This document shows positions 17,857 through 26,131 of a DNA stretch of 64,000 nucleotides, piece after piece. Origin of the DNA: RGIG529 sp963929765. GTDB taxonomy: Bacteria; Bacillota; Clostridia; Oscillospirales; Oscillospiraceae. The stretch covers positions 1 through 64,000 of the forward strand of contig CAWVKD010000067.1 of NCBI GenBank assembly GCA_963929765.1, written 5' to 3'. The position numbers and the translations under genes are program-made. Every line of letters starts with the position of its first letter. The first letter of the stretch is position 1. The notes under the pieces are model-generated. The model searched no databases, was not told the DNA's origin, and saw only the letters and a program-made list of their open reading frames with translations.

Positions 17857-18288
17857 CTAATCCAGTCGCGTTAATTTGCTATAATACTTTTCTATGATTG
17901 CCTGCAAGGTGATAGACCGCATTTTCTTCTCAGCTGTTTCCTGGATCTCCTGATAAAAATCTGCAATGGTAAGTTGAATGTAAATTCCTACGCCGCATTC
18001 CGGATTGGTATCTACATCCCAATGGAGCAAAGGTTTGTTACCTTCCACTGCCCGGTAAACATCAAAAACCGTTATCTCGCAAGGCTCTCGAGTCAAAGTG
18101 GCATTTGCTTGCCCCTGTGTATTAGAAATGATACCTGCGTTTTTCAGCACAGCCATCAATTGGCGGATGTAAGCCGGATGAGTCTTTACACTTTTCGCAA
18201 TCCTGGCACTCGTCGGCCGCTGGTTCGTCCCCAAACTAAGAAAAACCAATATATGGAGTGCATCGCTCAATTTTGTAGAATATTTCAT
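17857..18288 (-). CDS. Rrf2-family transcriptional regulator (1)
   Basis: A 143-residue winged-helix protein. The start MKYSTKLSDALHILVFLS and the recognition helix region HPAYIRQLMAVLKNAGII are typical for Rrf2. Only two well-separated cysteines are visible (EPCEI and PECGVG), so the three-cysteine Fe-S ligand set of IscR/NsrR is absent and the signal is probably different. AGGAGG precedes the ATG. It diverges from arsR across a 160-base region and leads into the patatin gene. Confidence 0.9.
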   Translation of the reverse strand: MKYSTKLSDALHILVFLSLGTNQRPTSARIAKSVKTHPAYIRQLMAVLKNAGIISNTQGQANATLTREPCEITVFDVYRAVEGNKPLLHWDVDTNPECGVGIYIQLTIADFYQEIQETAEKKMRSITLQAIIEKYYSKLTRLD

Positions 18289-18318
18289 TGCATGCCTCCT
18301 AAAATTCTATCCGCCCTC

Positions 18319-18347
18319 TTGTAATTCTTAAAATAGCATAGTATAAT
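18319..18347 (+). promoter_or_regulatory. Probable promoter of arsR-araC
   Basis: TTGTAA 18319-18324, a 17-base spacer and TATAAT 18342-18347. The divergent Rrf2 gene must have its promoter in the same region, so the two may interfere. Confidence 0.6.
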
Positions 18348-18448
18348 CGCAACATGTAATTTTTATAATAACATCTCAAAAGAGGACTGTCAATTAAGTT
18401 GCTAAAATATAGCCGATATAACCAGGTTGAAAATAGGAGGAAATCCTT

Positions 18449-18817
18449 ATGCAAAATATGTCTTTACCCCATGACCATGGGCAGATAATGGAACAAGAAC
18501 TGAAGCATATGCCCAGTGTAGAGAATTTTCAAACAGTAGCAGATATTTTTAAGCAATTGGGTGATGGGAGCCGTATTCGCATCTTCTGGTTGCTGTGCCA
18601 TTGTGAGGAGTGTGTCATAAACCTCTCTGCTATGGTGAATATGAGTAGCCCGGCAGTATCTCATCATCTCAAACAGCTAAAAGCCGCTGGACTGATTGTC
18701 AATCGCCGAGATGGAAAAGAGGTTTATTATACCGCATCGACAACCGAACAGGCCCAACTGCTCCACCATATGATTGAACACATGGTGAAGATCGCTTGTC
18801 CATCTGAGGAAAAATAA
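18449..18817 (+). CDS. ArsR/SmtB-family transcriptional regulator
   Basis: A 122-residue winged-helix repressor. The DNA-binding segment SSPAVSHHLKQLKAAGLIVNRRDGKEVYYT is diagnostic. Before it, LCHCEECVIN supplies a cluster of three cysteines suited to thiophilic metals, and the N-terminus has MSLPHDHG with histidines. An AGGAGG precedes the ATG. It may control the metal P-type ATPase operon at 13.8-16.1 kb and the AraC gene directly downstream; the metal is not predictable with confidence. Confidence 0.9.
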   Translation: MQNMSLPHDHGQIMEQELKHMPSVENFQTVADIFKQLGDGSRIRIFWLLCHCEECVINLSAMVNMSSPAVSHHLKQLKAAGLIVNRRDGKEVYYTASTTEQAQLLHHMIEHMVKIACPSEEK

Positions 18818-18831
18818 AAAGGAGAACTGGA

Positions 18832-19827
18832 ATGAATCAAGGAAAACAGTTGCATATAGAGAAACTATTAGAGAATATTCCAGCTGGAACCCTGAATATA
18901 ATCCAAAATTCGATTCCCAAACCGAATCATCTTCTTTTGACTGACCAGTTTTCTGCAAAGACAAAGGGAAAAGGACGGATGGAAGTCTATTCCGTATATC
19001 CTGGTGTAGACGCATCCTATAATACTTTTTTGGCTCCGGAAGTAATCTTTCACCATACAGCTTCTTCCTCCATTTTGGAGCTGTTTTACTGTCATAGTGG
19101 CCGAGTTGGCTGGAATATGCAGGGGGGTACAGCGGTTTATTTGGGTACTGGTGATATGACAGTCCACAGTGCAACATGCTGCGCAGATTCCGCTATAATG
19201 TTCCCTCTAGGATATGCAGAAGGTATCTCTTTTTCCATCGATCTTTCTTGTTTTCCCGAAAATTATCCTGCTATTTTACAAGAGGCAGGCATGGATCTAC
19301 AGAAAATAAAAAATGCTTTTTGTTCCGAACAGCCAGTAGCAATTGCAGCCTGTTCGGAATTGGACAGAATATTTACACCCCTGTATTCTACAGATTCAGC
19401 TCGACGCAAACCATATTTACAGTTGAAAGTGCAGGAATTGCTCCTGTATCTCATGGACTTCCAGCCAAGTCAGAGAGCCTTGACTCAATATTTTTCTCAA
19501 CAGACGGAACAAATCAAAAAGATTCACCGCCAACTAACAGAACATCTTAACCAACGATTTACTATCGATGAACTCTCAAAACAATACTTGATTAATACGT
19601 CAACTTTAAAAGAAGTGTTCAAAGCCGTGTATGGTCTGCCAATCGCCACATATATGAAAGAATATCGGGTACGTGAGGCTATGAAACTGCTGAGAGAAAC
19701 CGATGCTACTATTGCTGAGATTGCTTATCAAGTTGGGTATAGGACACAGGGAAAATTCTCAGAAGCATTTAAGGATATTGTACAGATGTTACCAACAGAA
19801 TATCGGAAATCCCATAATCACAAATGA
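18832..19827 (+). CDS. AraC-family transcriptional regulator
   Basis: A 331-residue regulator. The N-terminal 220 residues form an uncharacterised cupin-like sensor (ILELFYCHSGRVGW region), and the C-terminal 100 residues carry two helix-turn-helix motifs (FTIDELSKQYLINTSTLKEVF and IAEIAYQVGYRTQGKFSEAF). It is 14 bases after arsR with a GGAG and so is cotranscribed. Such AraC proteins in Firmicutes often control flavodoxin or oxidoreductase genes, several of which lie around it in intact or decayed form. The effector is unknown. Confidence 0.9.
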   Translation: MNQGKQLHIEKLLENIPAGTLNIIQNSIPKPNHLLLTDQFSAKTKGKGRMEVYSVYPGVDASYNTFLAPEVIFHHTASSSILELFYCHSGRVGWNMQGGTAVYLGTGDMTVHSATCCADSAIMFPLGYAEGISFSIDLSCFPENYPAILQEAGMDLQKIKNAFCSEQPVAIAACSELDRIFTPLYSTDSARRKPYLQLKVQELLLYLMDFQPSQRALTQYFSQQTEQIKKIHRQLTEHLNQRFTIDELSKQYLINTSTLKEVFKAVYGLPIATYMKEYRVREAMKLLRETDATIAEIAYQVGYRTQGKFSEAFKDIVQMLPTEYRKSHNHK

Positions 19828-19884
19828 ACCTCTCTTAGGAAATGAAAGTCGTAACTACTCAGTGGACGGAAAACGATATTGATG

Positions 19885-19914
19885 GACCCAGCCGTTTTAC
19901 GGCTGGGTCTTTTC
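19885..19914 (+). terminator. Intrinsic terminator after the AraC gene
   Basis: GACCCAGCC pairs with GGCTGGGTC around a short GTTTTAC loop, followed by TTTTC. Confidence 0.85.
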
Positions 19915-20122
19915 TTGTTAATCCGTTTGTAAGCCAGTACTGTATCTGTAGCTCTCATGTAACCAATCGGGTATCTAGTCTAGTGGTAAACGCGGTGGTG
20001 TCCAAAAGCTATCGCCGTTGGCACAATTTTGCTGTACTAGTGGATGCCTATTTTTAGATTTTTGTCTTTCAGCATGGTTGGATCTCTTTTCATTCCAGCT
20101 GATCAAAAGAAAAACTTCATTA

Positions 20123-20884
20123 TCAAATAAATAACTCACAGTCTTTCCTCTCAGAACACACTTTCTTCAACATCAGACCAACAGCGGAAAGCATAATAGG
20201 ATTTACCTTACGGGCAGAATGCGGACATACAGAAACACAGCGCATACAGGAGATGCAAGCTTTTTTATTCACTTTTTTCGGGTTTTCCTTGTTGATCGCC
20301 TGAACAGGACATTCTGCTGCACATACGCCACACCTGGTGCATTCCTTGGTGGGCTCTGGAACCATGCCAGCGCCTCCCGCTTTTTTATAAGGACGGTTAC
20401 CGGGAATCACAGGCTCCGAGGTGCTTTTCTCAGAGAGCTTACTCTGAATCTGTTTTGCAAAATCTAAAAGTTGCTTTGTATCCTGAGCATCTGGTCTACC
20501 AGTGGCAAACTGCCGAGCAACGGAGTGCTCTGCCACGGCAGCTACGGCGGCAATCACTTGGAAGCCAGCCCGCTTTGCAGTATCCCCTAGCTCAACCAAC
20601 GTGTCTTCGTAAGCTCGATTGCCGTAGACACAGACGAGGACAGCTCGGACACCATGGCCGTTTAGCATGGCAAGTCGCTCAACAGCAACAGCAGGAACGC
20701 GGCCTCCATAGGACGGCACGGAAATGACCGCCACATCCTCCTGTTCCAATGTAACAGCCTGCATATCTATTTTGCTGTCTGTCAAGTCAACATGGTTTAT
20801 CTCACCTTCTAGTGCGCCTGTTAAAATCATAGATACCTTTTTTGTCCCTCCTGTTGGACTGAACACAATTTCATAAATTTTCAT
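20123..20884 (-). CDS. EFR1-type flavodoxin-ferredoxin fusion protein
   Basis: A 253-residue two-domain electron carrier. The N-terminal part is flavodoxin-like, with the FMN loop SPTGGTKK at residue 8 and VPSYGGRVP further on. The C-terminal part has two ferredoxin motifs, CTRCGVCAAECP and CISCMRCVSVCP, for two [4Fe-4S] clusters. The start at 20884 follows GGGAGGA; the longer frame adds 13 unrelated residues. It is a monocistronic minus-strand gene convergent with the AraC gene. It should shuttle electrons between ferredoxin-dependent enzymes; the partner is unknown. Confidence 0.92.
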   Translation of the reverse strand: MKIYEIVFSPTGGTKKVSMILTGALEGEINHVDLTDSKIDMQAVTLEQEDVAVISVPSYGGRVPAVAVERLAMLNGHGVRAVLVCVYGNRAYEDTLVELGDTAKRAGFQVIAAVAAVAEHSVARQFATGRPDAQDTKQLLDFAKQIQSKLSEKSTSEPVIPGNRPYKKAGGAGMVPEPTKECTRCGVCAAECPVQAINKENPKKVNKKACISCMRCVSVCPHSARKVNPIMLSAVGLMLKKVCSERKDCELFI

Positions 20885-20969
20885 AATATGGTTCCTCCCT
20901 ATCTTAATGTAACAATGTTGCACACAGCGTCCTGCATATGCAATTTAAATTGGAATCATGATTTTCCTT

Positions 20970-21209
20970 CTAAAAACTCGTTACTTTGCGCCCTACCCGT
21001 TTCACAATGCCTGAGCACTCATTCCCCAATGTAAATGGCATAACGTACCCTGGATCAATTTTGCGCTTTCCGTCAGGATAAGCATCTCCAGGGGATTGAC
21101 CGCCGCCTTCATCTGAATCAGTACCGCGGAATCGGAAATTTTAGGCCCTGGAACATCGCACAGTACAGTATCTATATTTTTGAAATAATGTAACCGGAAC
21201 TGCTTTCAT
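20970..21209 (-). pseudogene. Truncated zinc-type alcohol dehydrogenase / quinone oxidoreductase
   Basis: From an ATG at 21209 the frames read the N-terminal domain of an MDR-family oxidoreductase: KISDSAVLIQMKAAVNPLE in one frame, then YVMPFTLGNECSGIVKRVGR in another, then a stop. At least two frameshifts are needed, and the catalytic and nucleotide-binding domains are missing. Confidence 0.65.
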
Positions 21210-21286
21210 ACAAGACCTCTTTCTATGATCATCGATATTTCACTCGGTTTTGCTTGAAATTTGTCGAGAAGGCCGATAAAATAATA

Positions 21287-21354
21287 GATGTAATAGTTGA
21301 CATGACAACTTCTGCAGTTTACCATTCTCGAGATGTAATGTCAACAATTACATC
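21287..21354 (+). promoter_or_regulatory. Promoter flanked by long inverted repeats, operator of Rrf2 (2)
   Basis: TTGACA 21297-21302 and TACCAT 21320-21325 have a 17-base spacer. Around them, 17-base arms at 21287-21303 and 21338-21354 form an inverted repeat with one mismatch. The downstream arm also belongs to a compact palindrome, GATGTAAT 21332-21339 with ATTACATC 21347-21354. This suggests binding at two sites with looping or cooperative occlusion. Confidence 0.7.
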
Positions 21355-21391
21355 AAGACCAGCTTACGTTGATTTTTGGAAAGGTTGTAGT

Positions 21392-21838
21392 ATGCAAATC
21401 AGTATGAAATGCTCAGTTGCGGTTCACTGCTTGATATTTATTCATGAAGCAAAGGGAATTGTTAAAGTAACTAGTAATCTTCTGGCGGAAAGCACAGGAT
21501 GCAACCCTGTCATTATCCGTAATATTCTCAGTGCTTTGAAAAAAGCAGAGTTCATTACAATACCGCGGGGAACCGGTGGTGCAGAATTATGTGCAGATCC
21601 ATCCCAAATTACTCTTTATCAAATCTACACGGCGTTGGAACCGAATGGACTGGTCTCGCTGATTGGAATTCATTCCTGCCAGGACCGTCCATGTCCGGTA
21701 GCTCAAAACATTGGCGAGGTTTTACAAACTCCCTATCATAAAATTGCGGAGGCAATCAAAGAAACAATGAACCGGATTACGTTACAATCTATGATTGAAG
21801 AATTCCAGAGGCTTGTAAAAAAAAGTCCCGATTTATAA
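21392..21838 (+). CDS. Rrf2-family transcriptional regulator (2)
   Basis: A 148-residue Rrf2 regulator starting MQISMKCSVAVHCLIFI, with the recognition helix in NPVIIRNILSALKKAEFI and a cysteine pair in HSCQDRPCPVAQ near residue 100, similar in position to IscR ligands though spacing differs. The ATG at 21392 follows AAAGG; an upstream in-frame start at 21254 would place the promoter and operator inside the gene. It has no cotranscribed partner before the ATP synthase promoter. The MDR remnant upstream may have been a divergent target. Confidence 0.88.
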   Translation: MQISMKCSVAVHCLIFIHEAKGIVKVTSNLLAESTGCNPVIIRNILSALKKAEFITIPRGTGGAELCADPSQITLYQIYTALEPNGLVSLIGIHSCQDRPCPVAQNIGEVLQTPYHKIAEAIKETMNRITLQSMIEEFQRLVKKSPDL

Positions 21839-22018
21839 AGCAGTCAAAGGAAAAATGGCACATTGGTGCAGGAAGTTTGGATTCCCTTCTACTTTATCTT
21901 TCATTCTGTAAATTTGACTTCTGCTTATGTTGGAATAGAGGTCGATTCCTGTATGATTGAGATCATTATCGGTAGATCCAATCTATATATTATCTTTTCT
22001 CCTTATACGAAGTTTTAC

Positions 22019-22047
22019 TTGAAATCTTGATATGAAAGGCATATAAT
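22019..22047 (+). promoter_or_regulatory. Promoter of the ATP synthase operon
   Basis: TTGAAA 22019-22024, a 17-base spacer and a perfect TATAAT 22042-22047. The predicted start is about 40 bases before the first gene. Confidence 0.8.
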
Positions 22048-22095
22048 ACGTTTAACTTAGTAAAAGAATTTGTAGAAACAAGACTGTCCTGTGAG

Positions 22096-23574
22096 ATGAC
22101 CTCTGTTTTTGCAGCAGAAACGCACCAGTATACCAAAAAAAGGCAGGCGAATTCATTGACAGATTTTATCACTTCTATTCTGTTTCTCCTTGTTGCTGCT
22201 CTCGTCGCCGTCGTCGGGTTTCTTTTGCGACGGTCTGCTCTTTCTAAGCTCCAGACACAGGAGACACCCAAAAAGAGCCTTCCCATACTCAAAACATTTG
22301 GCTCTATTCTAATGGTATTGGGTATTTGGCAGTTTATTGTCCGATTGCTTTTTTTCCTTTTTGGCTCCAATCAAACTACCAACGACACCCCTTCCCTACT
22401 CACTCAAACCATTTCAATTGGCGCGTTTTCCATCAGCATTTCTTCTCTTGTATTCCTTGGTATCGTCATTGTCCTTCTTGTTATAGCACTAATTTTACGT
22501 CTTTTAGTCATCCCACACATGAAGGAAAAGCCACAGAGTATACAATCTGCCATGGAGATTTTCGTTCACTCTCTTTCTAATTGTATGAATGTCCGTTGGT
22601 CTTTTATCATTACAGTGGTCATTTTGGGTGCCATTTCGATCGCAACCATTCTTTTGGGACTTCAGGCACCTCTAAACAGCTTTATTTGGAACTTTGTTGC
22701 ATTCCTTTTAGCCGTTTTGGTTTTTATTGCTGGCTTCTTCCTGCGACGCAGTACCAAAACCATGGCTTCACAGTCATCATCTACTTCTGAGAAAGGCATA
22801 CATCGCGCTAGGTTACTGGGGACCATTTTCATGATAGTAAGTGTCTGGACTGTCATCGTCCGATTGCTTTCCCTACTATTTGGTCCTCAAGAAAAAAAGG
22901 AGTTTAGTGTTTCTATTTGGGCTGAACGCGTACAGATTGGCTCTTTAGACCTTAGTACCACCATTTTGCTCACTTGGATTGTGATGGCTGTTTTGATCGT
23001 ATTTGCAATTATTTTGCGTATTTTTGTCATCCCACGTATGCGTGAAAAACCACGGGGCATACAAGCAGTCTTAGAAATTGCCATCGAGGCTATTGCCAAA
23101 TATACTGACGATAAAGCCCCTGGTATAGGAGATACACTGGGTTCTTATATCTTTACCATTGCTGTATTTCTCGTCACATGTTCTATAACAGAGCTCTTTG
23201 GTATACGTGTTCCCATGTCAGATCTGACCTTAACATTTGCAATGGCACTGATCACATTCTTCTTAATTAATTATTATGGTTTGAAAAAGAAAGGCATCCT
23301 TGGAAGGGTAAAAAGCTTAGCTTCTCCTTCCCCCATGGTCTTCCCATTGCGCATCATCAGTGATATCGCTGTTCCAGTCTCGCTGGCATGTCGTTTATTT
23401 GGAAATATGCTGGGTGGATTAATTGTAATGGATCTTCTCTATTTTGCATTGGGTACTAGCGCCATTGGTATTCCCAGTGTCATTGGGTTATATTTTAATG
23501 TATTCCACCCACTGATCCAAGCATTCATTTTCATCACATTGTCTCTGACCTTCATCAATGAGGCAGTGGAATAA
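22096..23574 (+). CDS. atpB: ATP synthase subunit a with tandemly duplicated N-terminal module
   Basis: A 492-residue Fo subunit a, about twice the usual length. The C-terminal part from about residue 285 is canonical, with the stator arginine R433 in PVSLACRLFGNM and a closing INEAVE. The first 340 residues hold two copies of one module, about 20-165 and 193-337. Each has GFxLRRS, then WxxIVRLLxxLFG, then an IxIG strand, a hydrophobic helix, and ILRxxVIPxMxEKPxxIQ. The second copy merges into the canonical protein, so the first is an extra N-terminal repeat adding several membrane helices. The start ATG at 22096 has a weak ribosome binding site; subunit c follows. Confidence 0.9.
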   Translation: MTSVFAAETHQYTKKRQANSLTDFITSILFLLVAALVAVVGFLLRRSALSKLQTQETPKKSLPILKTFGSILMVLGIWQFIVRLLFFLFGSNQTTNDTPSLLTQTISIGAFSISISSLVFLGIVIVLLVIALILRLLVIPHMKEKPQSIQSAMEIFVHSLSNCMNVRWSFIITVVILGAISIATILLGLQAPLNSFIWNFVAFLLAVLVFIAGFFLRRSTKTMASQSSSTSEKGIHRARLLGTIFMIVSVWTVIVRLLSLLFGPQEKKEFSVSIWAERVQIGSLDLSTTILLTWIVMAVLIVFAIILRIFVIPRMREKPRGIQAVLEIAIEAIAKYTDDKAPGIGDTLGSYIFTIAVFLVTCSITELFGIRVPMSDLTLTFAMALITFFLINYYGLKKKGILGRVKSLASPSPMVFPLRIISDIAVPVSLACRLFGNMLGGLIVMDLLYFALGTSAIGIPSVIGLYFNVFHPLIQAFIFITLSLTFINEAVE

Positions 23575-23615
23575 AACCGATTAAGGTAAAAACAAAACAT
23601 AGGAGGCTATTCAAT

Positions 23616-23837
23616 ATGTCCGCTTTATTACCCATTGGTATTGCACTTTGTTTGTTGTCCTGTGCCTTTGCTGGCGCTTCCATGGGAATCGCTACAGGCA
23701 AAGCTGTAGAGGCAGTCGCTCGTCAACCAGAAGCATCCGGGAAAATCAACGGTGTGTTGATTTTAGGTCTTGCATTAACTGAATCAACTGCTATTTATGG
23801 CTTTGTTACCGCTCTTATCATGATGTTTACCATGTAA
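23616..23837 (+). CDS. atpE: ATP synthase subunit c
   Basis: A 73-residue hairpin proteolipid. The polar loop ARQPEASGK joins two helices, and the ion-carrying glutamate is in LALTESTAIYGF. Glu-Ser-Thr followed three residues later by Tyr matches the Na+-binding pattern known from Ilyobacter tartaricus and related rings. However, the helix 1 position that holds Gln32 there appears to be Met in GASMGIATGK. The coupling ion is therefore ambiguous. AGGAGG precedes the ATG. Confidence 0.95.
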   Translation: MSALLPIGIALCLLSCAFAGASMGIATGKAVEAVARQPEASGKINGVLILGLALTESTAIYGFVTALIMMFTM

Positions 23838-23879
23838 TAAACACACCCATCTGCATTACTCAGCAAAGGAGGAATTGTC

Positions 23880-24359
23880 ATGGAAGGTCTTAACCCTCTT
23901 GATATTGTGATACACATTATAAACATCGTTGTTCTCTTCCTCCTGCTCCGTCTTTTGATCTACAAACCTGTTCGGAAGTTTATGTCCAACCGGGAAGAAA
24001 AAATCTCGAAGCAGCTTGAAGAAGCCCAAACAGCACGTCAAGAGGCTGAGCAGTTGCAAGTACAATGTTCTGCCCAGCTAAATGATGCCAAAGAACAAGC
24101 GTCCCAAGTAGTACGAAACGGCGAAGAACAAGCAGCAAAAGCTGCAGACACTATTTTGGAAAACGCCCGAAAGGAAGCGAATTCCATCCTAGAAAACGCT
24201 CGGAAACAAGCGGAAGAAGACCGTCAGCGCACTATTGCTTCTATGCAAGACGAAATTACCAATCTTGCTATGGAAATGGCAGGCCGTATTTTGCGCCGTG
24301 AAGTACGGTTGGAAGATAATCGCGCAGTAGCAGAAGACTTTTTTAAAAAGGCGGAATAA
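23880..24359 (+). CDS. atpF: ATP synthase subunit b
   Basis: A 159-residue peripheral-stalk subunit: one N-terminal membrane helix (IHIINIVVLFLLLRLL) followed by a long charged coiled coil rich in Ala, Glu and Gln from residue 40 to the end. AGGAGG precedes the ATG. Only one b-type gene is present, so a homodimer is expected. The delta gene starts three bases downstream. Confidence 0.93.
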   Translation: MEGLNPLDIVIHIINIVVLFLLLRLLIYKPVRKFMSNREEKISKQLEEAQTARQEAEQLQVQCSAQLNDAKEQASQVVRNGEEQAAKAADTILENARKEANSILENARKQAEEDRQRTIASMQDEITNLAMEMAGRILRREVRLEDNRAVAEDFFKKAE

Positions 24360-24362
24360 TTT

Positions 24363-24602
24363 ATGCAAGAAGCTATTTTAAAACTCGCACCGCCTTACGA
24401 TCAACAAGAGTTGGATATGATCACAAAGGGCTTTGAACAAAAATTGGGAAAGCCTGTACAGTTTCAAGTAATCGAAGATCCTTCTCTGATTGGTGGTTTC
24501 TCTGCACAAATTGATGGCAAAATCTATGATTTTAGTTTTGCAACGCAACTCAATGAGTTGCATCACCAACTTACAGAACATTTAGGTGGTGAAGATGGAT
24601 AA
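24363..24602 (+). CDS. atpH: Truncated ATP synthase subunit delta (C-terminal domain only)
   Basis: A 79-residue protein matching only the C-terminal end of delta/OSCP, with the diagnostic IGGFSAQIDGKIYDFS stretch and a final QLNEL helix. Usual delta subunits have about 180 residues, with an N-terminal helical domain that binds the top of the alpha subunits. That domain is absent here, and the upstream gene ends just before the start, so it is not hidden in another frame. The stop overlaps the atpA start (TAATG). How the stalk binds F1 in this enzyme is unclear. Confidence 0.85.
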   Translation: MQEAILKLAPPYDQQELDMITKGFEQKLGKPVQFQVIEDPSLIGGFSAQIDGKIYDFSFATQLNELHHQLTEHLGGEDG

Positions 24603-26131
24603 TGCTACAGTTTGATATGAAACCCGTAGGGCCGTTTTTAAGGGAAAAAATCAAGCAGTTTGAGTTTTCCCCAAAAGTTTACGAATATGGGACTGTACAA
24701 AGTTCTAGTGACGATATTGTGCAAGTAGACGGCCTCCCTCATAGTCATTATGGAGAACTGTTAGAGTTTGAAAATGATGCGTATGGGTTGGCTTTGGATC
24801 TACGCCTCGGTGGTGTGGGCGCCGTATTACTGACCAGTGGAAGTCTTATTTCTACTGGTTCTGTTGTAAGAGGGACTGGTCGAACAGCAGATATCTGTGT
24901 AGGCCCGGAGCTCTTAGGTCGTGTTATTGACCCCATTGGTCGTCCATTGGATGGGAAAGAGCTTCATGTTTCTCAATTCCGTCCCATCGAAAATCCAGCA
25001 CCTTCTATTATCAATCGTATGCCAGTAAAAAAGCCTTTGGAAACTGGTATTCTTGCCGTGGATAGTATGATCCCCATCGGCCGTGGCCAGAGAGAACTGA
25101 TTATCGGCGACCGGCAAACAGGAAAAACTTCCATCGCTTTATCTACCATGTTAAATCAAAAAGGGAAGGATGTTATCTGTATCTACTGTGCCATTGGTCA
25201 AAAGGCCTCCACAGTTGCACGTTTGGTGCATACATTGGAACAAGCCGGTGCGATGGAACATACCATTGTTGTTGCTTCTACCGCTGGTGACTGTGCAGCG
25301 ATGCAGTATTTGGCCCCCTATTCTGCTTGTGCTATTGCAGAGCATTTCATGTACGAAGGCAAAGATGTTTTAGTCGTATATGATGACCTATCGAAACACG
25401 CGGTTGCCTATCGTACCATCTCCTTGTTGTTGCGTCGGCCATCTGGTCGTGAAGCTTACCCGGGTGACGTATTTTACCTCCATAGCCGTCTTTTGGAAAG
25501 AGCTGCAAAATTAGACGATTCTCTAGGTGGGGGATCTATGACAGCACTTCCCATTGTTGAAACAATGGCGGGAGATATTTCTGCCTACATTCCAACCAAT
25601 GTTATCTCTATTACAGATGGACAAATCTATCTGGAAAGTGAATTGTTTCACTCAGGTGTACGTCCCGCTGTCAATGTTGGCTTATCTGTTTCTCGTGTAG
25701 GCCGTTCAGCACAGCAAGACGCTATGAAGAAAGTTTCTGGCAGTTTACGTTTGGATGTTGCTCAGTATCGTGATATGGCTGTATTTGCCCAATTTGGAGC
25801 TGACATTGATGAAGCCACCGCTTCTTTACTACACCGTGGAGAGCAGCTTATCGAATTGCTCAAGCAACCTCAGAATGAATTATTATCTCTTGCGGAACAG
25901 GTGGCTATTTTATCAGCCTTCTCCCAAAATTGTTTCAAAGAAATTCCTTTAGCCAAGGTACCAGATTGTAAACGGGCTTTACTGTCTTATTTAAAACAGG
26001 AATATGCTCATTTATTACAAACCATCAATACGACCGGGCAATTAGAAGATCAGAGTAAAGAAGCTTTGGCTGATGCCATTGCACGCTTTACTGCTAAATA
26101 TGGAGAAATGGATCATGCAAAACATCAGTGA
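24602..26131 (+). CDS. atpA: ATP synthase subunit alpha
   Basis: A 509-residue F1 subunit. The Walker A motif GDRQTGKTS is near residue 170, followed by the typical non-catalytic-site region and the PAVNVGLSVSRVGRSAQ signature near 360. The start overlaps the delta stop by one base, implying tight coupling; gamma begins within its last 17 bases. Sequence and length are standard for alpha. Confidence 0.97.
   Translation: MLQFDMKPVGPFLREKIKQFEFSPKVYEYGTVQSSSDDIVQVDGLPHSHYGELLEFENDAYGLALDLRLGGVGAVLLTSGSLISTGSVVRGTGRTADICVGPELLGRVIDPIGRPLDGKELHVSQFRPIENPAPSIINRMPVKKPLETGILAVDSMIPIGRGQRELIIGDRQTGKTSIALSTMLNQKGKDVICIYCAIGQKASTVARLVHTLEQAGAMEHTIVVASTAGDCAAMQYLAPYSACAIAEHFMYEGKDVLVVYDDLSKHAVAYRTISLLLRRPSGREAYPGDVFYLHSRLLERAAKLDDSLGGGSMTALPIVETMAGDISAYIPTNVISITDGQIYLESELFHSGVRPAVNVGLSVSRVGRSAQQDAMKKVSGSLRLDVAQYRDMAVFAQFGADIDEATASLLHRGEQLIELLKQPQNELLSLAEQVAILSAFSQNCFKEIPLAKVPDCKRALLSYLKQEYAHLLQTINTTGQLEDQSKEALADAIARFTAKYGEMDHAKHQ

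Noticed and set aside
19915..20122. Possible short coding frame after the AraC terminator
   Set aside because: No ribosome site, no similarity and an AT-rich composition; it appears to be plain intergenic sequence.
21839..22018. Additional gene between Rrf2 (2) and the ATP synthase promoter
   Set aside because: Only short frames without start signals are present.
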